Part shown: positions 35,094 through 46,883 of the stretch, in pieces
How positions within the stretch are numbered: position 1 is the first letter of the stretch
How the letters are laid out: every line of letters starts with the position of its first letter
Assembly: GCA_946413525.1 (NCBI GenBank)
Contig: CAMKKZ010000002.1
Span: 62,001-126,000, forward strand
Reading direction: 5' to 3'
DNA length: 64,000 nucleotides
DNA from: an uncultured Oribacterium sp.
GTDB lineage: Bacteria; Bacillota; Clostridia; Lachnospirales; Lachnospiraceae
Program-made: the position numbers and the translations under genes
Notes under the pieces: generated by a model
Databases searched by the model: none
What the model was told of the DNA's origin: nothing
What the model saw: the letters and a program-made list of their open reading frames with translations, nothing else

Positions 35094-35984
35094 ATGAAAA
35101 ATCTCGCGCGCAAATACTACGGAGGAAAAAACCATATAGCTGATTTAACGGGATGGAAAAAGACGCGAAAGCTTGTTGCATCGGCCATGCTCGCCCTTTT
35201 CCTCCTATTGCTTCCGGAATCGGGCGGCTGTCCGTCCATATTGGCCGAAAACGGCAACATTAATTCCGGAAGCCCGGAAAACGCTGATTTGTCTGATCTC
35301 AATGAAATCCAGCAGGCTGCCGTCCGTTCCGGGGCGCAGATCGCCCCCGGGAGGAACACATGGCTGAGCTGCGAGGACGGAGTGTTCCGATATTTTGACG
35401 GCAACGGCCTTATGGTACGGAACGTAATCACTCCGGACGGAGTCTACGTAGACCAGAACGGCAATCCGCAGGATCCGGAAGACAACAATCTGAACGAGGC
35501 ATATCTCCGCTATGCCAGCCTGGGAAGGAGGGCACTGGGCGTAGACAAATCCTCTCACATTATGCAGCTTTGGGAAAATGGGGTGAAAATAAAGACCTAT
35601 ATGGTCACCAGCGGGGCAGTGCCGGGCGACAAAGAAGTATCCGGAGACGCAAAGACCCCTGTCGGTTATTTTTACATCTGCAGGAAGCAGGATGTCGATT
35701 CACTTCTGAAAGGTGAGCTTGGCCTCAATTATCCGAACCTCGAGGATGCCCGGCGCGGATTGAAAAACGGCATTATTGGCAGGGATACTTATGAATCTCT
35801 GATTCGCGCGAATCGCTCTCTTCAAAAGCCGGTTTGGAACAGCCCCCTGGGAGGCGCCATCGAAGTCCATGGGAACGGACAGCCCCAGGATGCTACCAGG
35901 GGCTGCGTTGGTGTGAATGATTTGGAAATCTATGAAGTATATGAAAAAATGCAGATTGGCGACCGGGTCCTGATCTGCGGATAG
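35094..35984 (+). CDS. L,D-transpeptidase (YkuD) with cell-wall-binding segment
   Basis: This 296-residue exported enzyme cross-links or modifies peptidoglycan. A membrane or signal helix lies at about 27-43. A segment resembling wall-binding repeats follows (NTWLSCEDGVFRYFDGNG, VITPDGVYVDQNG). The YkuD domain occupies the C-terminal 150 residues, with strand IMQLWENGVKIKTYMVTSG, KTPVGYFYI, the catalytic His in EVHGNG and the catalytic Cys in TRGCVGVND. A helical insertion (about 203-250) separates these. Start choice is uncertain: ATG 35094 has a weak GGCAGG site, and ATGs at 35076 and 35013 remain possible. It is convergent with the LtrA gene, 13 bases apart. Confidence 0.85.
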   Translation: MKNLARKYYGGKNHIADLTGWKKTRKLVASAMLALFLLLLPESGGCPSILAENGNINSGSPENADLSDLNEIQQAAVRSGAQIAPGRNTWLSCEDGVFRYFDGNGLMVRNVITPDGVYVDQNGNPQDPEDNNLNEAYLRYASLGRRALGVDKSSHIMQLWENGVKIKTYMVTSGAVPGDKEVSGDAKTPVGYFYICRKQDVDSLLKGELGLNYPNLEDARRGLKNGIIGRDTYESLIRANRSLQKPVWNSPLGGAIEVHGNGQPQDATRGCVGVNDLEIYEVYEKMQIGDRVLICG

Positions 35985-35997
35985 CCAGCCGGTCGGT

Positions 35998-37272
35998 TCA
36001 GCCAAAATAACCATCAATTGAGAAGCGCCTCCCGGAGATTCTCTGGAAGAAATGCACCATAATGCCCAGCTCCATTCCGGCAACAATCAAGGTATAGACA
36101 ATGGCCAGAACCGGAATGCTTCCAACCAGATACATGGTAAACGCATAGCCTATAAGAAGAGCGATTGTCACAATGACGATATGCCTGTTTTTCGAGAACT
36201 CCGGTTTCGCGTACCATTCTATCAAAAGAAGGAGTATATAATATGCGGAAACAAGCGCGACCAGCATGATGATCTTGGGCCTGCCCGGAATCTCATCCTC
36301 AGCGCAGAGTTCCAATATAATGGTAATGGAATTGATCACCATGATAAGGGGCACATGGAGGCTCAGGTACCAAAGCCCGCTGGTCTTTCTATGGTGATCA
36401 TGCATATTGTTATAATAAAACGCGTAGCAAAGAAAAAGCGTGATGACAAGCATGAAGACCAGGATATTGACATAAAGGGGATCCCCAACCTCGAAGTAAC
36501 GGGCAATCCCTATGATCATTTCACCGAAGGTCAGGACAACCAGAAGAAGCGCCCGCTCGGAAAGGTGCCCGAAATCCACCGGGCGTTCTTTATAATAGGT
36601 ATGTTCCATTCCCCTGAAAACAAACGCCGCCAGCATGATGAAGGGCGAACAGGCAATGCCGGAAAAATAATAGATCGGAATGCTGATGAGAAGGCCGGCA
36701 GCCTCCGCGATTTCGACCTTGAAATTATTTTTTAGTATCAGAAGATCCAATTCGTCTCTTTCGGGCAATGTCCGCATTTTATGATGATTCCATAATGCGA
36801 GATTCAAAAGAATCGCTGCCCAGGCAATATGATACCTTGTATAGTGCTGCATCCACTGCATCTGGAGACCCGATGCCATGTAGTAGATGCAGTACATGTT
36901 GAAGAAAATCGAAAAATAATCCCTTATTGTTTTCCCCCCATACCTGTTGAAGAACAAGGTCGTAAAATACCATATCTGCATCAATGCCATGATCAGGAAA
37001 AGAAAGGTAAAAAACACGGAAAACGGAGGAAACTCCGTTTCATAGGCATGAAACATGGAATTAAGCGTACGGAGGCTATATACAAAAACAAGGTCAAAAA
37101 ACAGCTCTATATACTCGACCTTCTTTTCTTCCTCATGGCCGGTTTTCCGAAGCCTCACCCCGCCCTCCGCTTTCTGACCATAAAGCTCCGCGTCCTTTGA
37201 AAACAGGTAAATGGGCGTAGTCAGTTTTTTCCAAAAGCTGCCCTTCCCGTCCCCGTCCGTATTCGTTCCCAT
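35998..37272 (-). CDS. LtrA family membrane protein
   Basis: This 424-residue protein has about ten to twelve hydrophobic segments. The N-terminal motif KKVEYIELFFDLVFVYSLR is the hallmark of the low-temperature requirement A family, first described in Listeria; molecular function is unknown. LSERALLLVVLTFGEMIIG is a second family motif. The start at 37272 was chosen since AAAGGAGG is 9 bases before it. Upstream in-frame residues to 37440 have no ribosome site. It is divergent from the ATP synthase operon, and nothing in its context points to a specific role. Confidence 0.88.
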   Translation of the reverse strand: MGTNTDGDGKGSFWKKLTTPIYLFSKDAELYGQKAEGGVRLRKTGHEEEKKVEYIELFFDLVFVYSLRTLNSMFHAYETEFPPFSVFFTFLFLIMALMQIWYFTTLFFNRYGGKTIRDYFSIFFNMYCIYYMASGLQMQWMQHYTRYHIAWAAILLNLALWNHHKMRTLPERDELDLLILKNNFKVEIAEAAGLLISIPIYYFSGIACSPFIMLAAFVFRGMEHTYYKERPVDFGHLSERALLLVVLTFGEMIIGIARYFEVGDPLYVNILVFMLVITLFLCYAFYYNNMHDHHRKTSGLWYLSLHVPLIMVINSITIILELCAEDEIPGRPKIIMLVALVSAYYILLLLIEWYAKPEFSKNRHIVIVTIALLIGYAFTMYLVGSIPVLAIVYTLIVAGMELGIMVHFFQRISGRRFSIDGYFG

Positions 37273-37445
37273 CAACTCCATCCTCCTTTGCCACATTACA
37301 GTACACTTTGTCATGATAAACTTCATCTGCACAGCTTCGGGAAAACAGATCCATCGCCGCTTTGCTTCCGAATTTTGAAATGAGTATAATTTATTTTTCC
37401 CCATGCCGCAATCCTTATTTATTCCGCGTGCTCGTTCCATACATA

Positions 37446-37497
37446 TTTGCCTAATCTTGTTTGCTTTTCAGTTTGCCTAATCTTGTTTGCTTTTCAG
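37446..37497. repeat. Exact 26-bp tandem duplication
   Basis: Two identical 26-base copies (TTTGCCTAATCTTG...) lie back to back in the divergent LtrA-atpB gap. The gap 37273-37686 holds otherwise only the atp promoter. Confidence 0.85.
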
Positions 37498-37534
37498 CCG
37501 TTGGATTTTTATTTTTGATTTCGGCAAAATCACA

Positions 37535-37563
37535 TTGTAAAATTTGATACTAAGGTATATAAT
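37535..37563 (+). promoter_or_regulatory. Sigma-A-type promoter of the ATP synthase operon
   Basis: TTGTAA at 37535-37540 and consensus TATAAT at 37558-37563 are spaced by 17 bases, about 120 bases before atpB. Confidence 0.7.
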
Positions 37564-37686
37564 TTTTCACTAATTGTGTTTGCCCCGGTGAGCAAGATGG
37601 AATCATTAATACGATACCGCATTTTCACCATATTCATACTGCCACCACCGGACGGAAGCTGTGCGGCCTGAAACGGGGAGGAAATT

Positions 37687-38589
37687 ATGGAAATAGCAGA
37701 AGAAATGAATGCCATATTGAAAGCGGATAAAACGGCGATTGCGCTGGATCCCGGCTTTGGGCCTCCAGGCTTTTTCAACATTACAAAGTCCGTTGTGATT
37801 ACCTGGGGCATACTCCTTGCCTGGCTCCTTATCTGCCTTTTCCTGACCCACAATATGCGCGTCAACAATATATCACGGCGTCAGGCTATTGCCGAGCTCA
37901 TTGTAGTGAAGCTTCGGGAAATAGCCCGCGGCATGCTGGGCGAGGGCGGAGCGCAATATGCCGACTATATCATCACCGTGCTTTTATATATCGGCCTTTC
38001 CAACCTGACAGGGCTTTTGGGGCTGACTCCTCCGACGATGGATCTCAATGTCACCGTTGCGCTGGCTCTGATGAGCATTGTCCTCGTGGAAGTTGCGGGC
38101 ATCCGGGCCAAAGGCACAAAGGGGTGGCTCAAGGCCTTCCGGGAACCAATACCCGTTGTCCTTCCCATGAACATCCTTGAATTGGGGATTCGCCCGCTTT
38201 CGCTCTGCATGCGTTTGTTCGGCAATGTTCTGGGCGCCACGGTAATCATGGAACTGATCAAGGTAGTGGTGCCGATTTTCGTGCCCGCCCTGCTGAGCAT
38301 ATATTTTGACCTCTTCGATGGCCTGATCCAGGCCTATGTTTTCTGTTTCCTTACCTCATTATATATTGCGGAAGCGACAGAGCCAAAAGAAGAGGAAAGC
38401 GAAGAGGAAAAGGAGCAGGAACGCCTGCGCCGCGAAAAGGAAAGGGCGGAAAGGAAAGAAGCACGGCTGAAAAAAATTGCCGAAGAAGGGGAATTTAATG
38501 CCGGTGATTTCTACAGACGCCTGTTAATGCTCCCCCCCGAAAAAAAAGCAAAATCAAAAGTAATCGCGAATAGTGATGTTTGTCAATAA
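37687..38589 (+). CDS. atpB: ATP synthase subunit a with charged C-terminal extension
   Basis: This 300-residue membrane subunit forms the ion half-channels against the c-ring. About five to six hydrophobic segments are seen. The essential arginine is Arg176 in LSLCMRLFGN, with LPMNILELGIRPLS before it. The last membrane segment ends at about 228. After that comes a tail of about 70 residues rich in Glu, Lys and Arg (for example EESEEEKEQERLRREKER), likely helical and cytosolic, which I do not know from standard a subunits. The ATG start has GGGGAGG. It is the first gene of atpBEF-(H)A-GDC; no atpI precedes it. Confidence 0.93.
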   Translation: MEIAEEMNAILKADKTAIALDPGFGPPGFFNITKSVVITWGILLAWLLICLFLTHNMRVNNISRRQAIAELIVVKLREIARGMLGEGGAQYADYIITVLLYIGLSNLTGLLGLTPPTMDLNVTVALALMSIVLVEVAGIRAKGTKGWLKAFREPIPVVLPMNILELGIRPLSLCMRLFGNVLGATVIMELIKVVVPIFVPALLSIYFDLFDGLIQAYVFCFLTSLYIAEATEPKEEESEEEKEQERLRREKERAERKEARLKKIAEEGEFNAGDFYRRLLMLPPEKKAKSKVIANSDVCQ

Positions 38590-38687
38590 TGTGCAGCTAT
38601 AAAGCCCTTTTCATCATAGATTCATGACCAAAGGCGCTGAATAGTTATATATTTTCCATTTTTCACAGTTACAAAGGAGGAAATCAA

Positions 38688-38903
38688 ATGGATTTGGGTA
38701 CATTGGCCGCTGCTATCGCAGCATTTACAGGTGTTGGAGCTGGCATCGGTATTGGGCTGGCAACAGGCAAGGCAGTGGATGCCGTCGCAAGACAGCCGGA
38801 AGCCAGCGGGAAAATCATGACTTTGCTGCTTCTGGGATGCGCTTTGGCTGAAGCCACCGCTATCTATGGCTTCGTTATCGCCATCATCATCCTCGTCATG
38901 TAA
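38688..38903 (+). CDS. atpE: ATP synthase subunit c
   Basis: This 71-residue hairpin of two membrane helices forms the rotor ring. The loop ARQPEASGK is canonical. The ion-carrying carboxylate is Glu54 in [10 protein letters not shown]. At the position of the sodium-ligand glutamine of Ilyobacter (GVGQGY) there is isoleucine (GIGIGL), and the residue after the glutamate is alanine rather than serine. This favours proton over sodium coupling. The ATG start has AAAGGAGG. Confidence 0.95.
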   Translation: MDLGTLAAAIAAFTGVGAGIGIGLATGKAVDAVARQPEASGKIMTLLLLGCALAEATAIYGFVIAIIILVM

Positions 38904-38953
38904 CGCTGCGCGGCAAAAACCCATATTGAATTTGGACGAATCGGAGTGAAGAT

Positions 38954-39487
38954 ATGTTAAGCATTAATATGAGCCTGATTTACAGCATCATCAACCTGCT
39001 CATTCTCTTTGTTATTTTCCGTTTTGTGCTATTTAAACGTGTAGATAAAATCCTCCGGATGCGGGAAAAGGAGATGGAGGAAATCCGCAAAAATGCCGAC
39101 GCGCAGATTCTTGAAGCCAATATCATGAAGGAAAAATACGAAAAGGGCCTGCAGGCTTTAGAGGACGAAAAAGAAGCGATTTTTGCCGAAGTCAAAAAAA
39201 CAGCCTACGGGGTCAGGAACCGTATCCTTTCCGAAGCAGAGGCCCAGGCGGAAGAAATGCTGGCAAAAGCAAAGCAGTCAGCCGATGATGCCTATGCAAA
39301 GGAAAAGTCCAGGAATGAAGACGCCATAGCCAAGCTTGTTGTTGAAGCAGCTTCAAAGCTTTCCGAACAGGCCTGCTCGGAGAAGAGCGATCTTGCCTTA
39401 TATGATCGTTTTATTTCCGCGGCCATGGAAGACGCGGAAAAAAATCTTCATGCGGATGCTGCCAATCCGCAAAAAAATCAGGTTTAA
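38954..39487 (+). CDS. atpF: ATP synthase subunit b
   Basis: This 177-residue stalk subunit has an N-terminal membrane helix (about 8-26) and then a long, charged, Ala-rich helix typical of the b dimer. KRVDKILRMREKEMEEI begins the coiled region. No delta-like N-terminal six-helix domain is fused at its end, so this is not the b-delta fusion of mycobacteria. The ATG start has a GGAGTGA site. A 168-base gap with a dispersed repeat separates it from the alpha gene, where atpH would normally lie. Confidence 0.95.
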   Translation: MLSINMSLIYSIINLLILFVIFRFVLFKRVDKILRMREKEMEEIRKNADAQILEANIMKEKYEKGLQALEDEKEAIFAEVKKTAYGVRNRILSEAEAQAEEMLAKAKQSADDAYAKEKSRNEDAIAKLVVEAASKLSEQACSEKSDLALYDRFISAAMEDAEKNLHADAANPQKNQV

Positions 39488-39514
39488 TCTTGCAATAAAG
39501 CAGCCTTGAAATTC

Positions 39515-39650
39515 TGGCTGACGCGATACCGCGTCAGCTTGTCACCAGACCAGTGAGGTTTGAACCCATCTTGATTTGGAAGCCAGCCATGCGATATCTC
39601 GTTGACTTGTCACCAAATCAGAGCGGTTCAAGCCCATTCTAATATAGGGG
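39515..39650 (-). repeat. Family 1 repeat in the atpF-atpA gap (reverse orientation)
   Basis: The unit CTGACGCG-ATAC-CGCGTCAG followed by CTTGTCACCAGA recurs 68 bases later in degenerate form (GCGATATCTCGTTGACTTGTCACCAAA). This is the reversed family-1 layout. It ends just before the atpA ribosome site. No delta-like peptide could be read from this gap in any frame. Confidence 0.65.
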
Positions 39651-39655
39651 AGAAA

Positions 39656-41531
39656 ATGATTTCACAGGATATCCAGGCATCGCAGGGGACCAGGCAGGGC
39701 GAGGATACAAAAGCCCTGCTTCGGTATGCGTCAACACCCCCTGATCCACAGCAGCTTGAGAAAATCAAGGAAGTGCTATGCCGTCGTTTCGGGCGCAGCG
39801 AAATTGTGCTTGAAACCCAGCGGGACAGCAGCTTGAAAAGCGGTTTTCTGATCCGCCTCGGAAATTTCGAGTACGATTGGAGCGGCCGGGAACGGGAACG
39901 GCAACTGGGTCAGAATCTCATCACCAGCCATGAACACTTTCTGAAAAAACATAGTAACGATGAAGACATCATTTCCATTTTGAAGGAAAGAATAGACGAC
40001 TTTTCCCTGTATGCGCATGCTCGGCAGGTCGGACATGTGTCGGAAATCGGCGATGGAATTGCCTCGATTGAGGATCTGGGCAATGCGCGTTACGGAGAAA
40101 TCCTTCTGTTCGAGGATGGCACCCGGGGCATGGTACAGGACATCCGCAGGGACAGCATAGGCTGTATCCTTTTGGGAAGCCAGCAAAAAATCCGGGCTGG
40201 AAGCCGGGTTGTCCGCACACACCGCCAGGCCGGCGTATCCGTTGGCGAAGATTACCTTGGCAGGATTGTGGATGCTTTGGGAGGTCCCATTGATGGCGGC
40301 GCGAATATACGGCCATCTGGATACTATCCTATTGAGCAAAGCGCGCCTGGAATCGTCGAACGACAGTCAGTGAAGGAGCCGATGGAAACCGGCATTCTTG
40401 CCATAGACTCCATGTTTCCCATTGGCCGCGGACAGCGTGAATTGATTATCGGCGACCGCCAGACTGGCAAGACCAGCATAGCCCTTGATACCATAATTAA
40501 CCAAAAAGGGAAAAATGTCATATGCATTTATGTTGCCATAGGCCAGAAAGCCTCCACGATCGCGAAGCTTGCGGAGAACCTTCGAAAGCATGATGCCTTG
40601 CGTTACACAACAATTGTTGCCGCCACTGCCTCAGATCCTGCTCCTTTGCAATATATCGCGCCTTATGCCGGAACAGCAATGGCAGAATATTTCATGCATA
40701 AAGGCCAGCACGTCCTCATCGTATACGATGACCTGTCCAAGCATGCGGTGGCATACCGTTCCCTTTCGTTGCTTTTAGGCAGGCCGCCTGGACGGGAAGC
40801 ATATCCGGGGGACATTTTCTACCTTCATTCACGTCTTCTCGAAAGATCCAGCAGGCTTTCGGATGATTTGGGCGGCGGCTCTATCACTGCCCTGCCGATA
40901 ATTGAAACACAGGCGGGAGATGTTTCAGCTTACATTCCTACAAACGTGATTTCAATTACAGACGGTCAGATTTTCCTTGAGAGCGATCTCTTTTTCGAGG
41001 GCATGCGTCCGGCCGTCAACGTTGGACTTTCCGTTTCCCGAGTAGGGAGCTCGGCGCAGACCGAAGCCCTGCGCAAGGCTTCCGGCAGCATCCGCATTGA
41101 TCTTGCCCAATACAGGGAAATGGCGGTTTTTACCCAGTTTTCTTCAGATTTGGATGAAACCACAAAAAAACAGCTTGCCCACGGACAATCCCTGATGGAG
41201 CTCCTGAAGCAGCCCCTTGGCCAGCCTCTCAGTATGACGGACCAGGTCATCACCCTGATTACGGCAAATAACGGCCTTTTGGATTCTCTGCCAAAGGAGG
41301 ATATCAAGAAAGTTCAGGGCAGACTCCTCAACTGGTTCCACCTGACCCAGGAAAAGATATGCATGGAGCTGACCCAGGAAAAGTACCTTCCCGACCGTCT
41401 GAAAGGCGAGATTGTCGCTGCCGCAAAAACCTATCTTGGAAACATGGAGGATGAAGATTTAAAGCTTGAGAACCGGCCTCTGGCCGAAGATATCCCTTCC
41501 GGGACAACAGCTTCTGAGGGTATGGAAACAG

Positions 41532-41539
<8 letters not shown>
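39656..41539 (+). CDS. atpA: ATP synthase alpha subunit fused to a delta C-terminal domain
   Basis: This 627-residue protein is about 120 residues longer than a normal alpha. Residues 31-88 read PQQLEKIKEVLCRRFG, then VLETQRDSSLKSGFLIRLGN and YDWSGRERERQL. This follows the delta C-terminal pattern (QQL-KI, then K-D-S-GG-IR-GD, D-S-RGRLERL). Alpha proper starts near 105 (ISILKERIDDF), with GDGIASI at 132, Walker A GDRQTGKTS (266-274) and the usual LLGRPPGREAYPGD and SVSRVGSSAQT motifs. Alpha is the regulatory, non-catalytic F1 subunit; delta links F1 to the b stalk. Start ATG 39656 follows AGGGGAG. No separate atpH is present. The gene overlaps atpG by 8 bases. Confidence 0.93.
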
Positions 41540-43911
<2,372 letters not shown>

Positions 43912-43997
43912 TGGATGGAATAGTTACTAGCTTTTCAAATCCGGACATGGATACTCCCGATAAATTTTCCATGTCCGGATAAAAAGGGATTGTTAAT

Positions 43998-44414
43998 ATG
44001 GCTGAACTCTTAAATCTTGAAATTTACGCTGCTGACAGAAACTTTTTTGATGGACATTGCCGCCAAATCGTTGTTCCGGTCAATGACGGTACAAGAGGCA
44101 TTATGGCTGGCCATGAATCCATGTTTGTTGCTATTAATACCGGCATCATCCATATACAAAAGGAAGATGAGAGCTGGGAGGACGTTGTCGTTGGTCAGGG
44201 CAGCCTGCAGGTTTCTTTTAACCGGGCCACCCTGCTGGTGGAAACGGCTGAATACCCATGGGAAATAGATGTCCGCAGGGCTGAGGAAGCCAGAGAACGC
44301 GCGGAAGAGGAATTACGGCAGCGCCGATCCCGACGGGAATACGAGGCTTCCCAGGCCTCTTTGGCTCGCGCCCTGTCCAGGCTGCGAGCGGTCCGGGACA
44401 CAAGGTCGATGTGA
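43998..44414 (+). CDS. atpC: ATP synthase epsilon subunit
   Basis: This 138-residue subunit has the N-terminal beta-sandwich (VPVNDGTRGIMAGHESMFVAI) and a C-terminal two-helix arm (EEARERAEEELRQRRSRREY) that can inhibit ATP hydrolysis in other species. Length is usual. The ATG start follows AAAAAGGG. The CNNM gene starts 10 bases after its stop, so the two are probably on one message. Confidence 0.95.
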   Translation: MAELLNLEIYAADRNFFDGHCRQIVVPVNDGTRGIMAGHESMFVAINTGIIHIQKEDESWEDVVVGQGSLQVSFNRATLLVETAEYPWEIDVRRAEEARERAEEELRQRRSRREYEASQASLARALSRLRAVRDTRSM

Positions 44415-44424
44415 GGAGGTTTTT

Positions 44425-45477
44425 GTGGAGATTTCCCAGACAGATCCCCTTTTATTACTTCTAAATATAACCAATATAGGAAGCCTGTTTCGCTATTTTC
44501 TATTTTTCATTCTTTTGCTTGCGGGCGGTGCTTATTTTGCCGGTGCCGAAACCGCTCTTTCTTCGGTAAATAGGATCCGCATGATTTCCTATGCGGAAAA
44601 CGGATCACGCCGTGCCCGCCGCGTACTCTATATCCTTGACCATTTTGAAGAAGCATTGACCACCATATTGATTGGTACGAACATTATGCACATTGGCTCT
44701 GCTTCATTGGCCACTCTGGTCGCTACGCGGCTTCACTGGGATGATTTCGGGATTTCAATGCTTTCCCTGGCAACCACCCTTTGCGTCTTTTTCCTTTCAG
44801 AAATGATTCCTAAAACCATCGCCAAAGTGTGTAATGAACGCTTTGCTTTATTCATCGCGCCCTCTCTCTGTCTCCTTATGTTTTTGATGCATCCCCTGGG
44901 ACTTCTCTTTTCCGCTGTGACTCGCCTTGCTATGGGCTTGTTTCACATAAATACAGATTATAAGGAACCAATTGTTTCGGAAGAAGATCTTCATGACATT
45001 ATCAAAACGCTGGGTGACGAGGGAAAAATAGACGAGGACAGGAAAGAACTGATTCGATCAGCGCTTAACTTTACGGAAACCTCAGTTTCCGAGATATATA
45101 CTCCATGGGAAAATGTGACATATATTCGAGGCTCTATGCCATTAAAGGAAATTCTGAATATCATCAAGCGTACCAGTCACAGCCGACTCCCAGTATTAAA
45201 TAATGTGGGACGTGTAATTGGGATTATTCAGATTCGTAAATTCCTGAAAGCCTGGCTTCAGAACGATGGCAAAATTCAGTTGCGGCGGCTTTTGGATCGT
45301 CCCTTTTTTGTAGAGCTTGGCACACCGATTGACGATCAGCTTGCCGGCATGAGCGCCTCAAAAACCCATATCGCCATTGTAAGGAACGAAAAAAAGGAAA
45401 TTTTGGGCATTCTAACAGTTGAAGATATTCTGGAAGAATTGGTTGGAGAAATATACGATGAAGATGACAAAAAATAA
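44425..45477 (+). CDS. CNNM/CorC-like membrane protein with CBS pair (GTG start)
   Basis: This 350-residue protein belongs to the DUF21-CBS family, several members of which move magnesium or other divalent ions. The N-terminal membrane domain has the YFAGAETALSSVNRIRM motif, then FFLSEMIPKTIAKVCNERF. Two CBS domains follow (about 215-345), ending ILTVEDILEELVGEIYDE. It lacks the C-terminal CorC_HlyC domain found in its neighbour. The start is a GTG with GAGGAGG at ideal spacing, right after atpC; an upstream open frame overlaps atpC and was rejected. Confidence 0.9.
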   Translation: MEISQTDPLLLLLNITNIGSLFRYFLFFILLLAGGAYFAGAETALSSVNRIRMISYAENGSRRARRVLYILDHFEEALTTILIGTNIMHIGSASLATLVATRLHWDDFGISMLSLATTLCVFFLSEMIPKTIAKVCNERFALFIAPSLCLLMFLMHPLGLLFSAVTRLAMGLFHINTDYKEPIVSEEDLHDIIKTLGDEGKIDEDRKELIRSALNFTETSVSEIYTPWENVTYIRGSMPLKEILNIIKRTSHSRLPVLNNVGRVIGIIQIRKFLKAWLQNDGKIQLRRLLDRPFFVELGTPIDDQLAGMSASKTHIAIVRNEKKEILGILTVEDILEELVGEIYDEDDKK

Positions 45478-45517
45478 GGAAAGTGCTTAGAAACCACTTT
45501 AATAGAGGAGCTTGATA

Positions 45518-46789
45518 ATGTCTGTGTGGATAAGGTATTTGTTAATCATTTTTTGTATTTTTTGTTCTGCCCTGTTTTCAGGCACTGAGATTGCGTACAA
45601 TGCGCTCTCGGTCTCGAAACTTCGACGCATGATGGACGCAGGCAGTCGAAGAGCCAGGATGGCTCTGCACTTCCACCAGAAATTTGATTCCGGGGTTATT
45701 GCCATACTCCTTGGCAACAATCTGGTGAATATTGGGTCTTCATCTATTGCTGCCGCCCTGGCCATTTCAATCATGGGTGAAAACGGGGCATGGATTGCAA
45801 CAGCAATCATGACAGTGCTCATCATAACCTTTGGAGAAATCCTGCCGAAAATCATTGCCTCAGAAAAACCTGAGGCGTTTGCCATGCTTTCCGCGCGCCC
45901 CATGCTCTTCCTGCTTGCCATCCTCACCCCCTTTGTCTGGGCAATGCGAAAATTTCTCGCAAAGCTATCAAAGATTTGGGAAAGCAACGCTAACGATGAT
46001 TCCATTACTGAAAATGATTTGGAAACGATATTGGATACGGTCGAAGACGAGGGCGTGGTTGATGAGGACGTTGCGGATATATTGCAGTCCGCCTTCAGTT
46101 TTGACGATGTCCTCGCCTACGAAATCATCACGCCCAGAGTTGATATCGTTGGAATCGATCTTGACGATTCACGAGAAAAGCAGTTAAAAATAGCTTTTGC
46201 TTCTTCTTATACTCGTCTTCCCGTTTACCGGGAAACTCCTGATCACATTATCGGAATACTGCATTTAAACCATCTCTATAAGGCTCTCGTGGACAATCCA
46301 AACACAAGCATCCGAAAGCTGCTGCTGCCCGCGATTTTCATCCATAAAACCACACCTTTGCCGGATGTTCTAAATACGATCAAATCAAAACAGTGCCAAA
46401 TGGTCATTGTCACAGATGAATATGGCGGGACGATGGGCATACTGACCATTGAAGATGTTCTCGAACAGATTGTAGGCGAAATTTGGGATGAAAAGGATGA
46501 AGTAGAACAAGAATTTGTAGAGATTTCTCCAAACCGTTACGATGTAGACGGGGATATGAGGCTTGATGATTTCCTTAGTGAGTTCGGGAAGGAAGGCAAG
46601 GAACTGAATGACAACAACACGACTGTTGGAGGATGGGCTGTGGAAATGGTCGGGGGGTACCCCAAACGGCTGGATAGTTTTGTATATGAAAACCTCCGTA
46701 TTACTATTCTGAAAAAGGAGCGAATGCGCGTCTTGCGCATTCAGGTCGATGTTGACCCCGACTGGTCGGAGAACGATATGGCAGAATAA
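45518..46789 (+). CDS. CNNM/CorC-like membrane protein with CBS pair and CorC domain
   Basis: This 423-residue paralogue of the preceding gene has the DUF21 region (FSGTEIAYNALSVSKLRRMM and TFGEILPKIIASEKPEAFA), two CBS domains (about 200-330, including TDEYGGTMGILTIEDVLE) and a C-terminal CorC_HlyC domain (about 338-420). Likely a divalent-cation transport-related protein; the name hemolysin is historical. The ATG at 45518 follows GAGGAG. A strong bidirectional terminator follows directly. Confidence 0.92.
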   Translation: MSVWIRYLLIIFCIFCSALFSGTEIAYNALSVSKLRRMMDAGSRRARMALHFHQKFDSGVIAILLGNNLVNIGSSSIAAALAISIMGENGAWIATAIMTVLIITFGEILPKIIASEKPEAFAMLSARPMLFLLAILTPFVWAMRKFLAKLSKIWESNANDDSITENDLETILDTVEDEGVVDEDVADILQSAFSFDDVLAYEIITPRVDIVGIDLDDSREKQLKIAFASSYTRLPVYRETPDHIIGILHLNHLYKALVDNPNTSIRKLLLPAIFIHKTTPLPDVLNTIKSKQCQMVIVTDEYGGTMGILTIEDVLEQIVGEIWDEKDEVEQEFVEISPNRYDVDGDMRLDDFLSEFGKEGKELNDNNTTVGGWAVEMVGGYPKRLDSFVYENLRITILKKERMRVLRIQVDVDPDWSENDMAE

Positions 46790-46790
46790 A

Positions 46791-46820
46791 AAATATCCCG
46801 GGAAACCGGGATATTTTTTT
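46791..46820. terminator. Bidirectional terminator between CNNM gene and kdgK
   Basis: An 11-bp stem AAATATCCCGG/CCGGGATATTT with a GAAA loop is followed by TTTT on the plus strand and by a T-run on the minus strand. A second stem-loop (GCTGCG.../...CGCAGC, about 46829-46868) lies just after the kdgK stop. Confidence 0.9.
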
Positions 46821-46883
46821 ATCGCAAAGGCTGCGTAAGGAAACTTTCCGGCTTACGCCGGACGCAGCATATATTCTGTTTCT

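Noticed and set aside
39488-39655. Remnant of a delta (atpH) N-terminal domain
   Set aside because: No frame gives a delta-like helix pattern; the stretch is accounted for by the dispersed repeat.
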